Notes under the pieces: model-generated
The model's input: the letters and a program-made list of their open reading frames with translations, nothing else
Told to the model about the DNA's origin: nothing
Databases searched by the model: none
Program-made: the position numbers and the translations under genes
Shown here: positions 1 through 7,832 of the stretch, one piece after another
How the letters are laid out: each line of letters opens with the position of its first letter
How positions within the stretch are numbered: the stretch's first letter is position 1
Assembly (NCBI GenBank): GCA_903950295.1
Contig: CAJBAP010000489.1
Location: 1-7,832 of the forward strand
Source: an uncultured Rhodocyclaceae bacterium
GTDB taxonomy: Bacteria; Pseudomonadota; Gammaproteobacteria; Burkholderiales; Rhodocyclaceae
Direction of reading: 5' to 3'
Length of the DNA stretch: 7,832 nucleotides

Positions 1-918
1 GAACAGCGCGTCCGCGTCGGCACGCTCTATAAGCAAGTTTCAGCCTTCGAGGCGAAAAAAGTCGGCGCGGCACTGGTCGCCCGCAACATTGCCGACCATA
101 TCGAACGAGACTTTATTGATAAGCCCAAAAACTGGCGCCCGCTGGTTTACTGCTGGCGTGGCGGCAAGCGTTCTGGGGCTTTTGCTCATATTCTGCGCGA
201 GATCGGTTGGGACGCCCACCGCCTCGATGGCGGCTACAAAGCCTGGCGCCGGCACGTCATCGACTCGCTGGCCGAGTTGCCACAACGCTTGAGCTTCAAG
301 GTAATTTCCGGCCCCACCGGCAGTGCCAAGAGTCGCATCCTCGAAGCGCTGGCGCAACAAGGGGCGCAGATCCTCCACCTTGAAGAACTCGCAGCCCACA
401 AAGGTTCCGTGCTCGGCAACCTGCCCGACGCCCCGCAGCCGGCGCAGAAGATGTTCGAATCGCGCCTGCTGGCCGCCCTCTCACCGCTTGATCCGGCCCG
501 CCCGGTTTATGTCGAAGCCGAGAGCCGGCGCATCGGCATGCTGCAGGTACCTGATGCCATCATCGCCGTCATCCGCGCCGCACCCTGCGTCCGCATCGAC
601 GCGAGCCGTCCCGCCAGGGCCGACTTTTTAATGCGCGACTACGATTACTTCCTGACCCGGCCCGCCTGGTTGATCGAGAAGCTCGGCCATCTACGCAGCC
701 TGCAAAGCCACGAAACCATTACTCACTGGACGGCGCTGATCGAGGCCGGCGACTACCGGATGCTGGTCGAATCCCTGCTCGAACAGCATTACGACCCGCT
801 CTACCAGCGTTCGCAAGAGAAAAACTACCGCGACTACGGCGATGCCCCGCTATACGCTGCCGACGACCTCAGCCCGGCCAGCATCGAGCAGATCGCCCGA
901 CAAATCACGGCAAGCTGA
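1..918 (+). CDS. mnmH: tRNA 2-selenouridine synthase MnmH/SelU (5'-truncated by window edge)
   Basis: This enzyme replaces sulfur with selenium in 2-thiouridine at wobble position 34 of certain tRNAs (Lys, Glu, Gln), using selenophosphate and passing through a geranylated intermediate. Frame 1 is open from base 1 to the TGA at 916-918, giving 305 residues. Compared from memory with the roughly 364-residue E. coli protein, about 45 N-terminal residues are missing. The rhodanese half carries the catalytic-loop motif YCWRGGKRS, with its Cys at bases 151-153, and the GGYKAWR motif near 232-252. The second half begins with a P-loop, GPTGSAKS (310-333), followed by the family motifs HKGSVLG, EAESRRIG and YDPLY. 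The P-loop is unusual: Ala replaces the Gly normally found just before the Lys. An ATG at 277 inside the gene is not the real start, because homologous rhodanese sequence continues upstream. The tail overlaps the convergent methyltransferase gene by 14 bases. Identification is confident from several motifs. Confidence 0.95.
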   Translation, partial: EQRVRVGTLYKQVSAFEAKKVGAALVARNIADHIERDFIDKPKNWRPLVYCWRGGKRSGAFAHILREIGWDAHRLDGGYKAWRRHVIDSLAELPQRLSFKVISGPTGSAKSRILEALAQQGAQILHLEELAAHKGSVLGNLPDAPQPAQKMFESRLLAALSPLDPARPVYVEAESRRIGMLQVPDAIIAVIRAAPCVRIDASRPARADFLMRDYDYFLTRPAWLIEKLGHLRSLQSHETITHWTALIEAGDYRMLVESLLEQHYDPLYQRSQEKNYRDYGDAPLYAADDLSPASIEQIARQITAS

Positions 919-1459
919 TCGCCCTGCCCCGCCGCACGCAAATGCGCTGGATCACCGCGGGCTGGTCCCCGCTCATTTTCCCCACTGTCTCACCCTGCTC
1001 GAAAGCAATCACCGTGAAGCGTTTGTGCATTAGTTCGAGCAACTCCCCGGAACGCAGCAGATAGGCCGGATTACTGGGTTTGCCGAGTAATTCCTGGCCG
1101 ACCATGAAGGTTTCGTAGATCAGGATGCCGCCTTCCTTGAGGCTGCCAAACAGGTTGGGCATCAAGGGACGATAGAGGTAGCGGCTCACCACGATGCCGT
1201 CGAAACCGCGCCCGTAATAGGGCCATGGGCCACCTTCCAGATCGGCCTGACGCACATTGATGCCCGCAATACCTGCCAATCCGGCGAGAGCATCGCCGTC
1301 ACGATCTACGGCTTCGACCTGATAACCCAGCCCGGCCAGCAGTCGCGCATGCCGCCCGCTGCCACAGGCCATATCGAGCACGTCGCCGCCAACCGGAATC
1401 AGCGGCGCGAAACGGGCGATCCAGGGGGAGGGTGCGGAGGGAATTGTCTGTCCATTCAT
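905..1459 (-). CDS. class I SAM-dependent methyltransferase, TehB-like, substrate unknown
   Basis: The protein is a small cytoplasmic methyltransferase of 184 residues with a Rossmann-type AdoMet fold. Motif I is VLDMACGSG (residues 27-35). The acidic residue that usually contacts the AdoMet ribose is in VEAVDRD (D52), followed by a QADLEGGPW stretch (71-79) and [14 protein letters not shown] (86-99). A strongly patterned segment, IYETF then GKPSNP and SGELL (114-141), is typical of this uncharacterised bacterial methyltransferase group. I chose the ATG at 1459, just ahead of the first conserved Trp-Ile-Arg-Phe segment. A TTG at 1504 would add 15 residues and overlap the rsuA-like stop by 11 bases, but that extension shows no family features. 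No strong Shine-Dalgarno supports either start. It lies 34 bases downstream of the pseudouridine synthase gene and is probably co-transcribed with it. The substrate cannot be told from sequence: the neighbour hints at RNA, while TehB-like proteins often act on small molecules. Confidence 0.85.
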   Translation of the reverse strand: MNGQTIPSAPSPWIARFAPLIPVGGDVLDMACGSGRHARLLAGLGYQVEAVDRDGDALAGLAGIAGINVRQADLEGGPWPYYGRGFDGIVVSRYLYRPLMPNLFGSLKEGGILIYETFMVGQELLGKPSNPAYLLRSGELLELMHKRFTVIAFEQGETVGKMSGDQPAVIQRICVRRGRAISLP

Positions 1460-1493
1460 TTCATCTTGCCGTCCCGCCAGCGCCGACTTTTGC

Positions 1494-2207
1494 TCAAGCG
1501 GCAACCAGCAGTGCCAGTTGCGCCGGCGTGAGATACGCCCATCCGCTCTCCTCCAATCCCAGCGCCTCCACCGTCAGCCCGCCAATTGCCGAGCGGCGCA
1601 AGGCCACGCAATGATGCCCGGCAGCAGCGAGCATGCGCTTGACCTGGTGGTATTTACCCATGTCGAGGGTGATTTCGATTTGATGAGTGTCGAGTTGCCG
1701 CGCCTTGGCCGCGAGGGGATCGGGCTCATCGGTCAGCTTCACGCCGGCCGTGAGTTGCGCCACGAGTTCCGGCGTCACCGGATCTTGCGTCGTCGCCACG
1801 TAGGTTTTCGACACATGGCGCTTGGGGTGCGACTGGGCGTGGATGAAGTTGCCGTCGTCGGACAGCAGCAGCAGGCCGGTGGTGTCGTGGTCGAGGCGAC
1901 CGACCGGCTGCACGTCGCGCGCGGTAAATTGATCGGGCAGCAGGCTGAGCACGCCGCGATGGTGCTTGGGGCGGCGCGAACATTCGACGCCCGCCGGTTT
2001 GTTGAGCACGATGTAGACATGTTCGTGGTATTGCCACGCTTCGCCATCGACCTTGAAGCAGAGAGCGGTGGGGTCGAATTCGGCGTGAATATCATTCACG
2101 ACCTCGCCATCGACCTCTACCAAGCCGTCGAGCACCATGTAACGGCAGCTTTTCTTCGTGCCGAAGCCCTGCGATTGCAGAATTTTTTCGAGAGTAAGTT
2201 TTTTCAT
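1494..2207 (-). CDS. rsuA: 16S rRNA pseudouridine synthase, RsuA type
   Basis: The enzyme isomerises a uridine to pseudouridine in small-subunit rRNA (position 516 in E. coli) during ribosome assembly. It has 237 residues, close to the 231 of E. coli RsuA. An S4 RNA-binding domain occupies about residues 1-48 (KILQSQGFG, then [11 protein letters not shown]). The catalytic domain follows, with YIVLNKPAG (65-73), the catalytic motif [17 protein letters not shown] with Asp106, a [11 protein letters not shown] stretch (126-136), and [14 protein letters not shown] (184-197) leading to RRSAIGG. This last block resembles RsuA more than RluE or RluF, but site specificity is inferred. I chose the ATG at 2207, giving the usual MKKLTLEK start; a GTG at 2216 would add only three residues. 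Neither has a strong Shine-Dalgarno. It is divergent from the ABC-F gene and leads the two-gene unit with the downstream methyltransferase. Confidence 0.9.
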   Translation of the reverse strand: MKKLTLEKILQSQGFGTKKSCRYMVLDGLVEVDGEVVNDIHAEFDPTALCFKVDGEAWQYHEHVYIVLNKPAGVECSRRPKHHRGVLSLLPDQFTARDVQPVGRLDHDTTGLLLLSDDGNFIHAQSHPKRHVSKTYVATTQDPVTPELVAQLTAGVKLTDEPDPLAAKARQLDTHQIEITLDMGKYHQVKRMLAAAGHHCVALRRSAIGGLTVEALGLEESGWAYLTPAQLALLVAA

Positions 2208-2243
2208 ATGGGGCACTTTAGCAAGTCCGGTGCCATGAAGCCA

Positions 2244-2272
2244 TTGCGAGTAGACTTCGCGCCTTTCAGAAT
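2244..2272 (+). promoter_or_regulatory. candidate sigma70 promoter for the ABC-F gene
   Basis: A -35-like TTGCGA (2244-2249, four of six consensus bases) and a -10-like CAGAAT (2267-2272, four of six) are separated by 17 bases. Transcription would begin near 2279, leaving a leader of about 16 bases before the GTG start. The fit is moderate, and it is the best pair I found by eye in this 87-base divergent region. I saw no convincing promoter on the opposite strand for the rsuA-like gene: a TTGACT there has no -10 at suitable spacing. Confidence 0.3.
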
Positions 2273-2281
2273 TTGCCAGTC

Positions 2282-2287
2282 AAAGGA
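2282..2287 (+). promoter_or_regulatory. ribosome binding site AAAGGA fixing the GTG start of the ABC-F gene
   Basis: AAAGGA lies seven bases upstream of the GTG at 2295. This is good Shine-Dalgarno spacing. It decides the start of a gene whose reading frame is open for a further 777 bases upstream, through sequence that is really antisense to the rsuA-like gene. The resulting N-terminus ([12 protein letters not shown]) matches that of E. coli YbiT as recalled (MLVSSNVTMQFG). Confidence 0.8.
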
Positions 2288-2294
2288 TTTTTCA

Positions 2295-3926
<1,632 letters not shown>

Positions 3927-3927
3927 C

Positions 3928-3946
3928 AGCGTACGACTACGCTTTT
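3928..3946 (+). terminator. candidate compact intrinsic terminator after the ABC-F gene
   Basis: AGCGTA (3928-3933), loop CGAC, and TACGCT (3938-3943) form a perfect six-base-pair stem that runs directly into TTTT (3943-3946). It begins one base after the ABC-F stop codon. The stem is short and the T run brief, so any termination may be partial. The right arm contains the last codons and stop codon of the convergent kinase gene. Read the other way, the hairpin is followed only by GTTATT, so it suits the plus strand better. Confidence 0.4.
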
Positions 3947-6648
3947 CGCAGGCCAGCCAGAGTCTTCGTTGCGGTCTCGAAGTCGAACCGCTTGACCTGA
4001 CGGGCCAGGTCATCACCGGGGACACCCAAGGCGGCGCGCAGCTGTGCGGCATGCTCTTCCAGCAGCGTCACGGCAGCAGTGTCGCATTGCGCCAGCAGTG
4101 ATTCCAGCTCGTCCAGTATTTTTCGCACAGCTTCCGGATCGGGCGGCACCGCGTCCGGCAGTGGCGCTGCTGCCGATGCTGACGGCAGGACAGCAGTCAA
4201 TGTCGCGAATTCGTGACGAATGGAATCCATCGCCGCAGCAATTGCTTCCTCACCTGCCGGGTTCTCCTGGCTGGCTCGCAACATCCCCTCCAGATCCCGC
4301 GCCAGTTCCGCCAGACGCTCCGCCCCGAGCGTACCGGCCGCGCCCTTGAGGGTATGGGTCAGGCGCAGGGCAACCTCGTGGTCATTCGCAGACAGGCACT
4401 CCGCCAGCCGCGACATGTCATTGCTGTGTTCGTTGATGAACCGGCATAGCAAGTCGAGATACTTGCCTGCTTTACCGCGCATCAAGGCTACCCCACGGGC
4501 CACATCGAGGCCGGGGACATGCGTGAAAGGCTCCAGGGCTGCCTGAACAGCTGTGTCGACCACCGGCGGCGCTCCGACTGGCGCGGGAACCGTCTGCCCA
4601 GGCTTGGCAGGCAGTACGTCAGCAGCGACTGGCGGCAACCACTTCAGCAAACAGGCATAGAGCGCATGCGGATCAACGGGTTTGGCGATGAAATCGTTCA
4701 TGCCCGCTGCTTCGCAGGCATGGCGATCCGTATCGAAAGCATTGGCCGTCATCGCCAGAATAGGCATCGCCTGCCGGTTCGGCAGCTTGCGGATAGCCCG
4801 GGTGGCTTCCAGTCCATCCATGCTGGGCATCTGGATGTCCATCAGGATCAGGGCATAGGGATAATCACGCGCCTTCTCCAGCGCTTCCAGGCCATCTGCC
4901 GCCGTATCGACTGCCAACCCGACGCTGTGCAGTAGTTCCAGCGCAACTTCTCGGTTGATGGCGTTATCTTCCGCCAGCAGGATCCTTGCGCCACCGTGGT
5001 ATTGGCGCAACCGCGTCTCGCTATCCATCTCCTCCAGCATTGGTTCATAGACCATGCTGCCGTGGCCGCGTTGCAGACGGGCGGTGAACCAGAAGGTACT
5101 GCCTTCACCAGGAATGCTGTCGACACCGACCTCACCACCCATCATCTGCACCAGTCGCCGGGTGATCACCAATCCGAGGCCGGTACCGCCATATTTGCGC
5201 GTGGTCGAAGCATCGACCTGTTCGAAAGCGTGGAACAGCCGCTCGGCGACACCGGGAGCAATCCCGATACCCGTGTCTGCCACCTCGAAACGCACCAGCA
5301 ATTCATCACCCCTGTCTTCGATCAGCACAGCGCGCAAGGAGATGCTTCCCTGCTCGGTAAACTTCACCGCGTTACTGGCATAGTTGAGCAGGGCCTGGCG
5401 CAAACGGGTCGGGTCACCCCGCAACCAGAGAGGAACATCGTCGCCATCCACCACGATGCGTAGTCCTTTGGCCTGTGCTGCGGTACTGATCAGGGAGCGC
5501 ACATGGTCCAGCACGGCACCCAGCGCAAAATTGCTCTCCTCCAGTTTCAGTTTGCCGGCTTCGATCTTGGAAATATCGAGAATGTCGTTGATGATCGACA
5601 GCAGGTGCTGCCCGGCACTGTTGATCTTGTCCAGTCGATCGATTTGCGGTGGCGTCGCCCCCGCATGTAGCAGGTGCGTCAGGCCAAGAATGGCATTCAT
5701 CGGCGTGCGAATCTCGTGGCTCATGTTGGCGATGAACTCGCTTTTCGCCACATTGGCGGTCTCGGCGATAGCTTTCGCCACTGCCAACTCGGCGGTGCGC
5801 GCTTTCACGCGGTCCTCGACCTCCTCTGCCATCACATTGAAGTCACGCGCCAGATCCGTCAGTTCGTCGGCACCCGTTTCGGGCAAGCGGACTGCCGGAA
5901 TACCGGCCGCCACCTGCAGCGCGGCTTCCCGCAACATGCCGACACGGCGCAGCACCAGTCGTTCCATCAGGATTCCCAGCACCATAAAAATCAGCGTGTA
6001 GGAAAACAAGCTCCAGCCGAGCCGATTCAGCCAGCGACTCCAGCGGGCTGTTTCATAGGGTGCCAGCGGTAGCTTGATGCTCATTACCCCGCGCAGATCA
6101 CCCACCTCGTAGCCATACGACTTGGTATAGCCTTTGCGGATACTCTCCGGAGCATCCGTTGCCTCACCGTGACACTTCAGGCAATACGACTCGACCCAGA
6201 TGGGTGCGGTGTAATGCAGCCAACTGGTTTCCTTGTCGTCCCTGATCTGTTGCATACGCTCTTCGACGTTTGGATTGGCACGGAACCAGGCCATCGCCTC
6301 CAGTTCGAAACGATCGGCTTGATTGTCGGGGTTGCGCGGGCGATCGGAAACATTGTTGAAAGAAATGCCACTCTTGTCCCAATTGGGAAAATCCTTCGAA
6401 ATCCGAGACAAGGCGTGCGCCGGCAAGAAACCCACGGTCTTGTCGGTGACCGGCAGCCCACTGTCCAGAAATTGCTTGTGATATACGCGGCGCGTCGCCA
6501 TCAACATGCCGCGGATCGTATGGACGTCGTCCGTTTGCTCTTCCAGTTGCTCGGCAACGATACGCTGGTAGCGCACAGTGAGATCGAGCGTCAGGACGCT
6601 CCCCATCACCAAGCCCAGCACCAGCCACATTTTTGTGCGAAGTTTCAT
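3937..6648 (-). CDS. hybrid sensor histidine kinase with periplasmic c-type haem sensor (Tll0287-like/DUF3365), HAMP, HisKA, HATPase, REC and HPt domains
   Basis: This is a 903-residue inner-membrane kinase. A membrane anchor (about 7-23) is followed by a periplasmic domain (about 24-205) with SYCLKCH at 154-160, a CXXCH haem-attachment motif (Cys156, Cys159, His160), set in a Tll0287-like fold. These are the only cysteines in the domain. A second membrane helix (about 211-229) leads to HAMP (about 230-283), a short coiled coil, and HisKA with MSHEIRTP (phospho-acceptor His311). The HATPase has its N box at Asn426, DTGIGI (458-463) and GGTGLGL (487-493). A receiver domain (about 555-672) has Glu560/Asp561, phospho-acceptor Asp604, Thr634 and Lys656. 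A Pro/Ala-rich linker precedes an HPt domain with HTLKGAAG (His765). Residues 836-903 are an extra helical stretch. There is no PAS domain. The ATG at 6648 has GGAAGGG eight bases upstream, in the 17-base gap after the HD-GYP stop. The ligand or redox signal is unknown; haem attachment would require the cell's cytochrome c maturation system. Confidence 0.93.
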   Translation of the reverse strand: MKLRTKMWLVLGLVMGSVLTLDLTVRYQRIVAEQLEEQTDDVHTIRGMLMATRRVYHKQFLDSGLPVTDKTVGFLPAHALSRISKDFPNWDKSGISFNNVSDRPRNPDNQADRFELEAMAWFRANPNVEERMQQIRDDKETSWLHYTAPIWVESYCLKCHGEATDAPESIRKGYTKSYGYEVGDLRGVMSIKLPLAPYETARWSRWLNRLGWSLFSYTLIFMVLGILMERLVLRRVGMLREAALQVAAGIPAVRLPETGADELTDLARDFNVMAEEVEDRVKARTAELAVAKAIAETANVAKSEFIANMSHEIRTPMNAILGLTHLLHAGATPPQIDRLDKINSAGQHLLSIINDILDISKIEAGKLKLEESNFALGAVLDHVRSLISTAAQAKGLRIVVDGDDVPLWLRGDPTRLRQALLNYASNAVKFTEQGSISLRAVLIEDRGDELLVRFEVADTGIGIAPGVAERLFHAFEQVDASTTRKYGGTGLGLVITRRLVQMMGGEVGVDSIPGEGSTFWFTARLQRGHGSMVYEPMLEEMDSETRLRQYHGGARILLAEDNAINREVALELLHSVGLAVDTAADGLEALEKARDYPYALILMDIQMPSMDGLEATRAIRKLPNRQAMPILAMTANAFDTDRHACEAAGMNDFIAKPVDPHALYACLLKWLPPVAADVLPAKPGQTVPAPVGAPPVVDTAVQAALEPFTHVPGLDVARGVALMRGKAGKYLDLLCRFINEHSNDMSRLAECLSANDHEVALRLTHTLKGAAGTLGAERLAELARDLEGMLRASQENPAGEEAIAAAMDSIRHEFATLTAVLPSASAAAPLPDAVPPDPEAVRKILDELESLLAQCDTAAVTLLEEHAAQLRAALGVPGDDLARQVKRFDFETATKTLAGLRKA

Positions 6649-6656
6649 GCGCCGCG

Positions 6657-6663
6657 CCCTTCC
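6657..6663 (-). promoter_or_regulatory. ribosome binding site for the kinase gene
   Basis: GGAAGGG on the minus strand ends eight bases before the kinase ATG and lies wholly inside the 17-base gap after the HD-GYP stop codon (6667-6669). The position fixes the kinase start and suggests the two genes share a transcript and may be translationally coupled. Confidence 0.7.
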
Positions 6664-6666
6664 ATA

Positions 6667-7749
6667 TCAGCGCTCGGCAAGCCGGTTGGCGATTTCGACG
6701 AAATCACCAAAGCAGTCCATGAAAGCATCCGTCATGTCCGGGTCGAAGTGCTTGCCACGTTCGCTGGCAATGATGTCGCGCGCCTGGTGATAGGGTAATG
6801 CGGACTTGTAGGTGCGTGGCGTGATCAGGGCATCGAACACGTCAGCCAGGGCCATCAGTCGTGCCGAGAGCGGGATGTCCTCGCCGGCCAAAGCATCCGG
6901 ATAGCCGCTGCCGTCCCATTTCTCGTGGTGCCAATGCGCAATTTCCTTGGCCAGCGCCAGGAACTCCAGAGACATTTCAATATCGCGTTCGGCCTGTTCG
7001 ATGGCTTCACTGCCCAGTTGGGCATGCGTGCGCATGATCACCCATTCATCCGGGGTCAGCGACCCCGGTTTGAGCAGGATATGGTCGGGGATGCCGACCT
7101 TGCCGACATCGTGCAGCGGCGCCGAACGTGTCAGCAGATCAATGTAGCGTACGGTCAGAACCGCCTCGAAGCGGACGTGCTGCCTGAGCTGCATGGCCAA
7201 CCGGTGCACATAACCCTGGGTACGCAGAATATGGCTGCCGGTTTCCGGATCTCGGGTTTCGGCAAGGTGGGCCAGGGCTCGAATGCTGACCCGCTGGGTG
7301 AGGTCATTTTCCGTCATGCGGCGGGCGATTTCGGCCTCGAGGGTGGCATTCTGGTCGCGCATCCAGTCGCGTGCCTGCTTGGCTTCGAGTTGTGTGCGTA
7401 CTCGCGCCAGCACCACGGCAGGTTTGATCGGTTTGGTGAGGTAATCGGCGGCACCCAGTTGCAGCCCATGCTCTTCGTCATCGATCCCGGTCAGTGCGGT
7501 GAGGAACATCACCGGGATGTCACGGGTAAGCGGATTTTCCCTGAGCAGGGCCAGCACGGCGTAGCCGTCCATGCCCGGCATCATCACATCCAGCAGGATC
7601 AGGTCGGGTTGGGGCTGACTACTGGCCACGCGCAGACACACCTCGCCAGATGTTGCCGCCAACACACGATATTGCGGCTGCAACAACCCGCTCAATACGC
7701 TCAGATTCTCTGGCGCATCATCGACAATCAGCAGAGTAGCCTTCGGCAC
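6667..7749 (-). CDS. response regulator with HD-GYP cyclic-di-GMP phosphodiesterase domain
   Basis: This is a 360-residue cytoplasmic two-component output protein predicted to hydrolyse c-di-GMP. The N-terminal receiver (about 3-120) has the Asp10/Asp11 acidic pair, phospho-acceptor Asp54 in LILLDVMMPG, Thr84 and Lys106 in LTKP. A helical, probably coiled-coil linker (about 115-150) leads to the HD-GYP domain. All expected residues are present: Glu169 and His173 (ETGSH), His213-Asp214 with Lys217 (HDVGKVGIPD), His242, the His274-His275-Glu276 block, Gly282-Tyr283-Pro284 and Asp303 in LADVFDAL. The Glu four residues before the first His is the feature linked to trinuclear-metal enzymes such as PmGH. 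I chose the GTG at 7749, giving MPKATLLIVDD; a TTG at 7764 would add five residues. There is no strong Shine-Dalgarno for either and no in-frame ATG upstream before a TAA near 7795. It lies directly upstream of the hybrid kinase gene, its probable phosphodonor. Confidence 0.93.
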   Translation of the reverse strand: MPKATLLIVDDAPENLSVLSGLLQPQYRVLAATSGEVCLRVASSQPQPDLILLDVMMPGMDGYAVLALLRENPLTRDIPVMFLTALTGIDDEEHGLQLGAADYLTKPIKPAVVLARVRTQLEAKQARDWMRDQNATLEAEIARRMTENDLTQRVSIRALAHLAETRDPETGSHILRTQGYVHRLAMQLRQHVRFEAVLTVRYIDLLTRSAPLHDVGKVGIPDHILLKPGSLTPDEWVIMRTHAQLGSEAIEQAERDIEMSLEFLALAKEIAHWHHEKWDGSGYPDALAGEDIPLSARLMALADVFDALITPRTYKSALPYHQARDIIASERGKHFDPDMTDAFMDCFGDFVEIANRLAER

Positions 7750-7791
7750 GTTCGGTGATCTCAAAATAGAAAGTAGAAAGCGAACTCGGCG

Positions 7792-7797
7792 ATCTTA
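7792..7797 (-). promoter_or_regulatory. possible -10 element for the HD-GYP/kinase operon
   Basis: TAAGAT on the minus strand matches four of six -10 consensus bases and would place transcription start about 36 bases before the GTG at 7749. No good -35 lies 16-18 bases further upstream. A perfect TTGACA at 7832-7827 is 29 bases away, too far to pair with it; at the ideal 17-base spacing that TTGACA faces only TGTCGC. Treat as tentative: a regulated promoter needing an activator, or a promoter beyond the window, is equally possible. Confidence 0.15.
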
Positions 7798-7818
7798 CTC
7801 GCTGCGACATGACATGCG

Positions 7819-7832
7819 TTGACCGATGTCAA
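7819..7832. repeat. perfect inverted repeat TTGAC-N4-GTCAA, possible operator
   Basis: TTGACCGATGTCAA has two five-base arms around CGAT, ending exactly at the window edge, so it may extend further. Beside it at 7806-7815, GACAT is repeated directly (GACATGACAT). The site lies 70-83 bases upstream of the HD-GYP start, a suitable place for a regulator. A match of this length can occur by chance. Confidence 0.3.

Noticed and set aside
277..918. Short mnmH-frame reading starting at the ATG at 277
   Set aside because: The rhodanese domain with its catalytic Cys is encoded upstream in the same frame from base 1, so 277 is an internal codon (it is not even in the reading frame as ATG: the mnmH codon at 277 is TTG).
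1460..1504. TTG start for the methyltransferase at 1504
   Set aside because: It would add 15 residues without family features and overlap the rsuA-like stop; the ATG at 1459 fits better, though the choice is not certain.
1518..2294. In-frame upstream extension of the ABC-F gene (would give an 802-residue protein)
   Set aside because: The extension is antisense to the well-supported rsuA-like gene, has no ABC-F homology, and a good AAAGGA site sits before the GTG at 2295, where the YbiT-like sequence begins.
5384..6001. 205-residue Ser/Arg-rich open frame on the plus strand opposite the kinase
   Set aside because: It is antisense to the HisKA, HAMP and second membrane-helix coding region, which has full motif support. 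No ribosome binding site or recognisable domain was seen.
6169..6798. 209-residue open frame on the plus strand spanning the kinase/HD-GYP junction
   Set aside because: It runs antisense across two genes with complete motifs and shows no family features.
6925..7758. 277-residue open frame on the plus strand opposite the HD-GYP gene
   Set aside because: Its composition (His, Gln and Gly rich, no domain) is typical of the antisense of a GC-rich receiver/HD-GYP gene, whose minus-strand motifs are complete.

Overview
The window is a GC-rich, densely packed bacterial chromosomal segment. The protein sequences point to a betaproteobacterium, possibly Rhodocyclales-like; this is judged from family resemblance only and no search was run. 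I see six protein genes and no tRNA, rRNA, CRISPR array, insertion sequence or phage gene. No gene-free stretch exceeds about 90 bases.

Layout, left to right. (1) 1-918 (+): the 3' part of mnmH (selU), tRNA 2-selenouridine synthase; the start lies off the left edge. (2) 905-2207 (-): a two-gene unit read leftwards, an RsuA-type 16S rRNA pseudouridine synthase followed by a small class I SAM-dependent methyltransferase. The methyltransferase tail overlaps the mnmH tail by 14 bases. (3) 2208-2294: an 87-base divergent intergenic region with a candidate promoter and a clear ribosome binding site for the next gene. (4) 2295-3926 (+): a YbiT-type ABC-F ATPase starting at GTG. (5) 3937-7749 (-): a two-gene signalling operon read leftwards, a response regulator with an HD-GYP c-di-GMP phosphodiesterase domain, then a 903-residue hybrid histidine kinase. 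(6) 7750-7832: the upstream region of that operon, with a perfect inverted repeat at the window edge.

The left half is housekeeping RNA modification and translation: a tRNA wobble-base enzyme, an rRNA pseudouridine synthase and an ABC-F translation factor. The right half is the most interesting part. The kinase has a periplasmic Tll0287-like (DUF3365) sensor with a single CXXCH c-type haem motif, then a membrane segment, HAMP, HisKA, HATPase, receiver and HPt domains and an extra C-terminal helical stretch. The gene transcribed just before it, separated by only 17 bases, encodes a receiver-HD-GYP protein with every catalytic residue in place. The simplest reading is a phosphorelay in which a redox or gas signal at a periplasmic haem controls c-di-GMP breakdown. 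The domain calls are strong; the signal and the link between the two proteins are inference.
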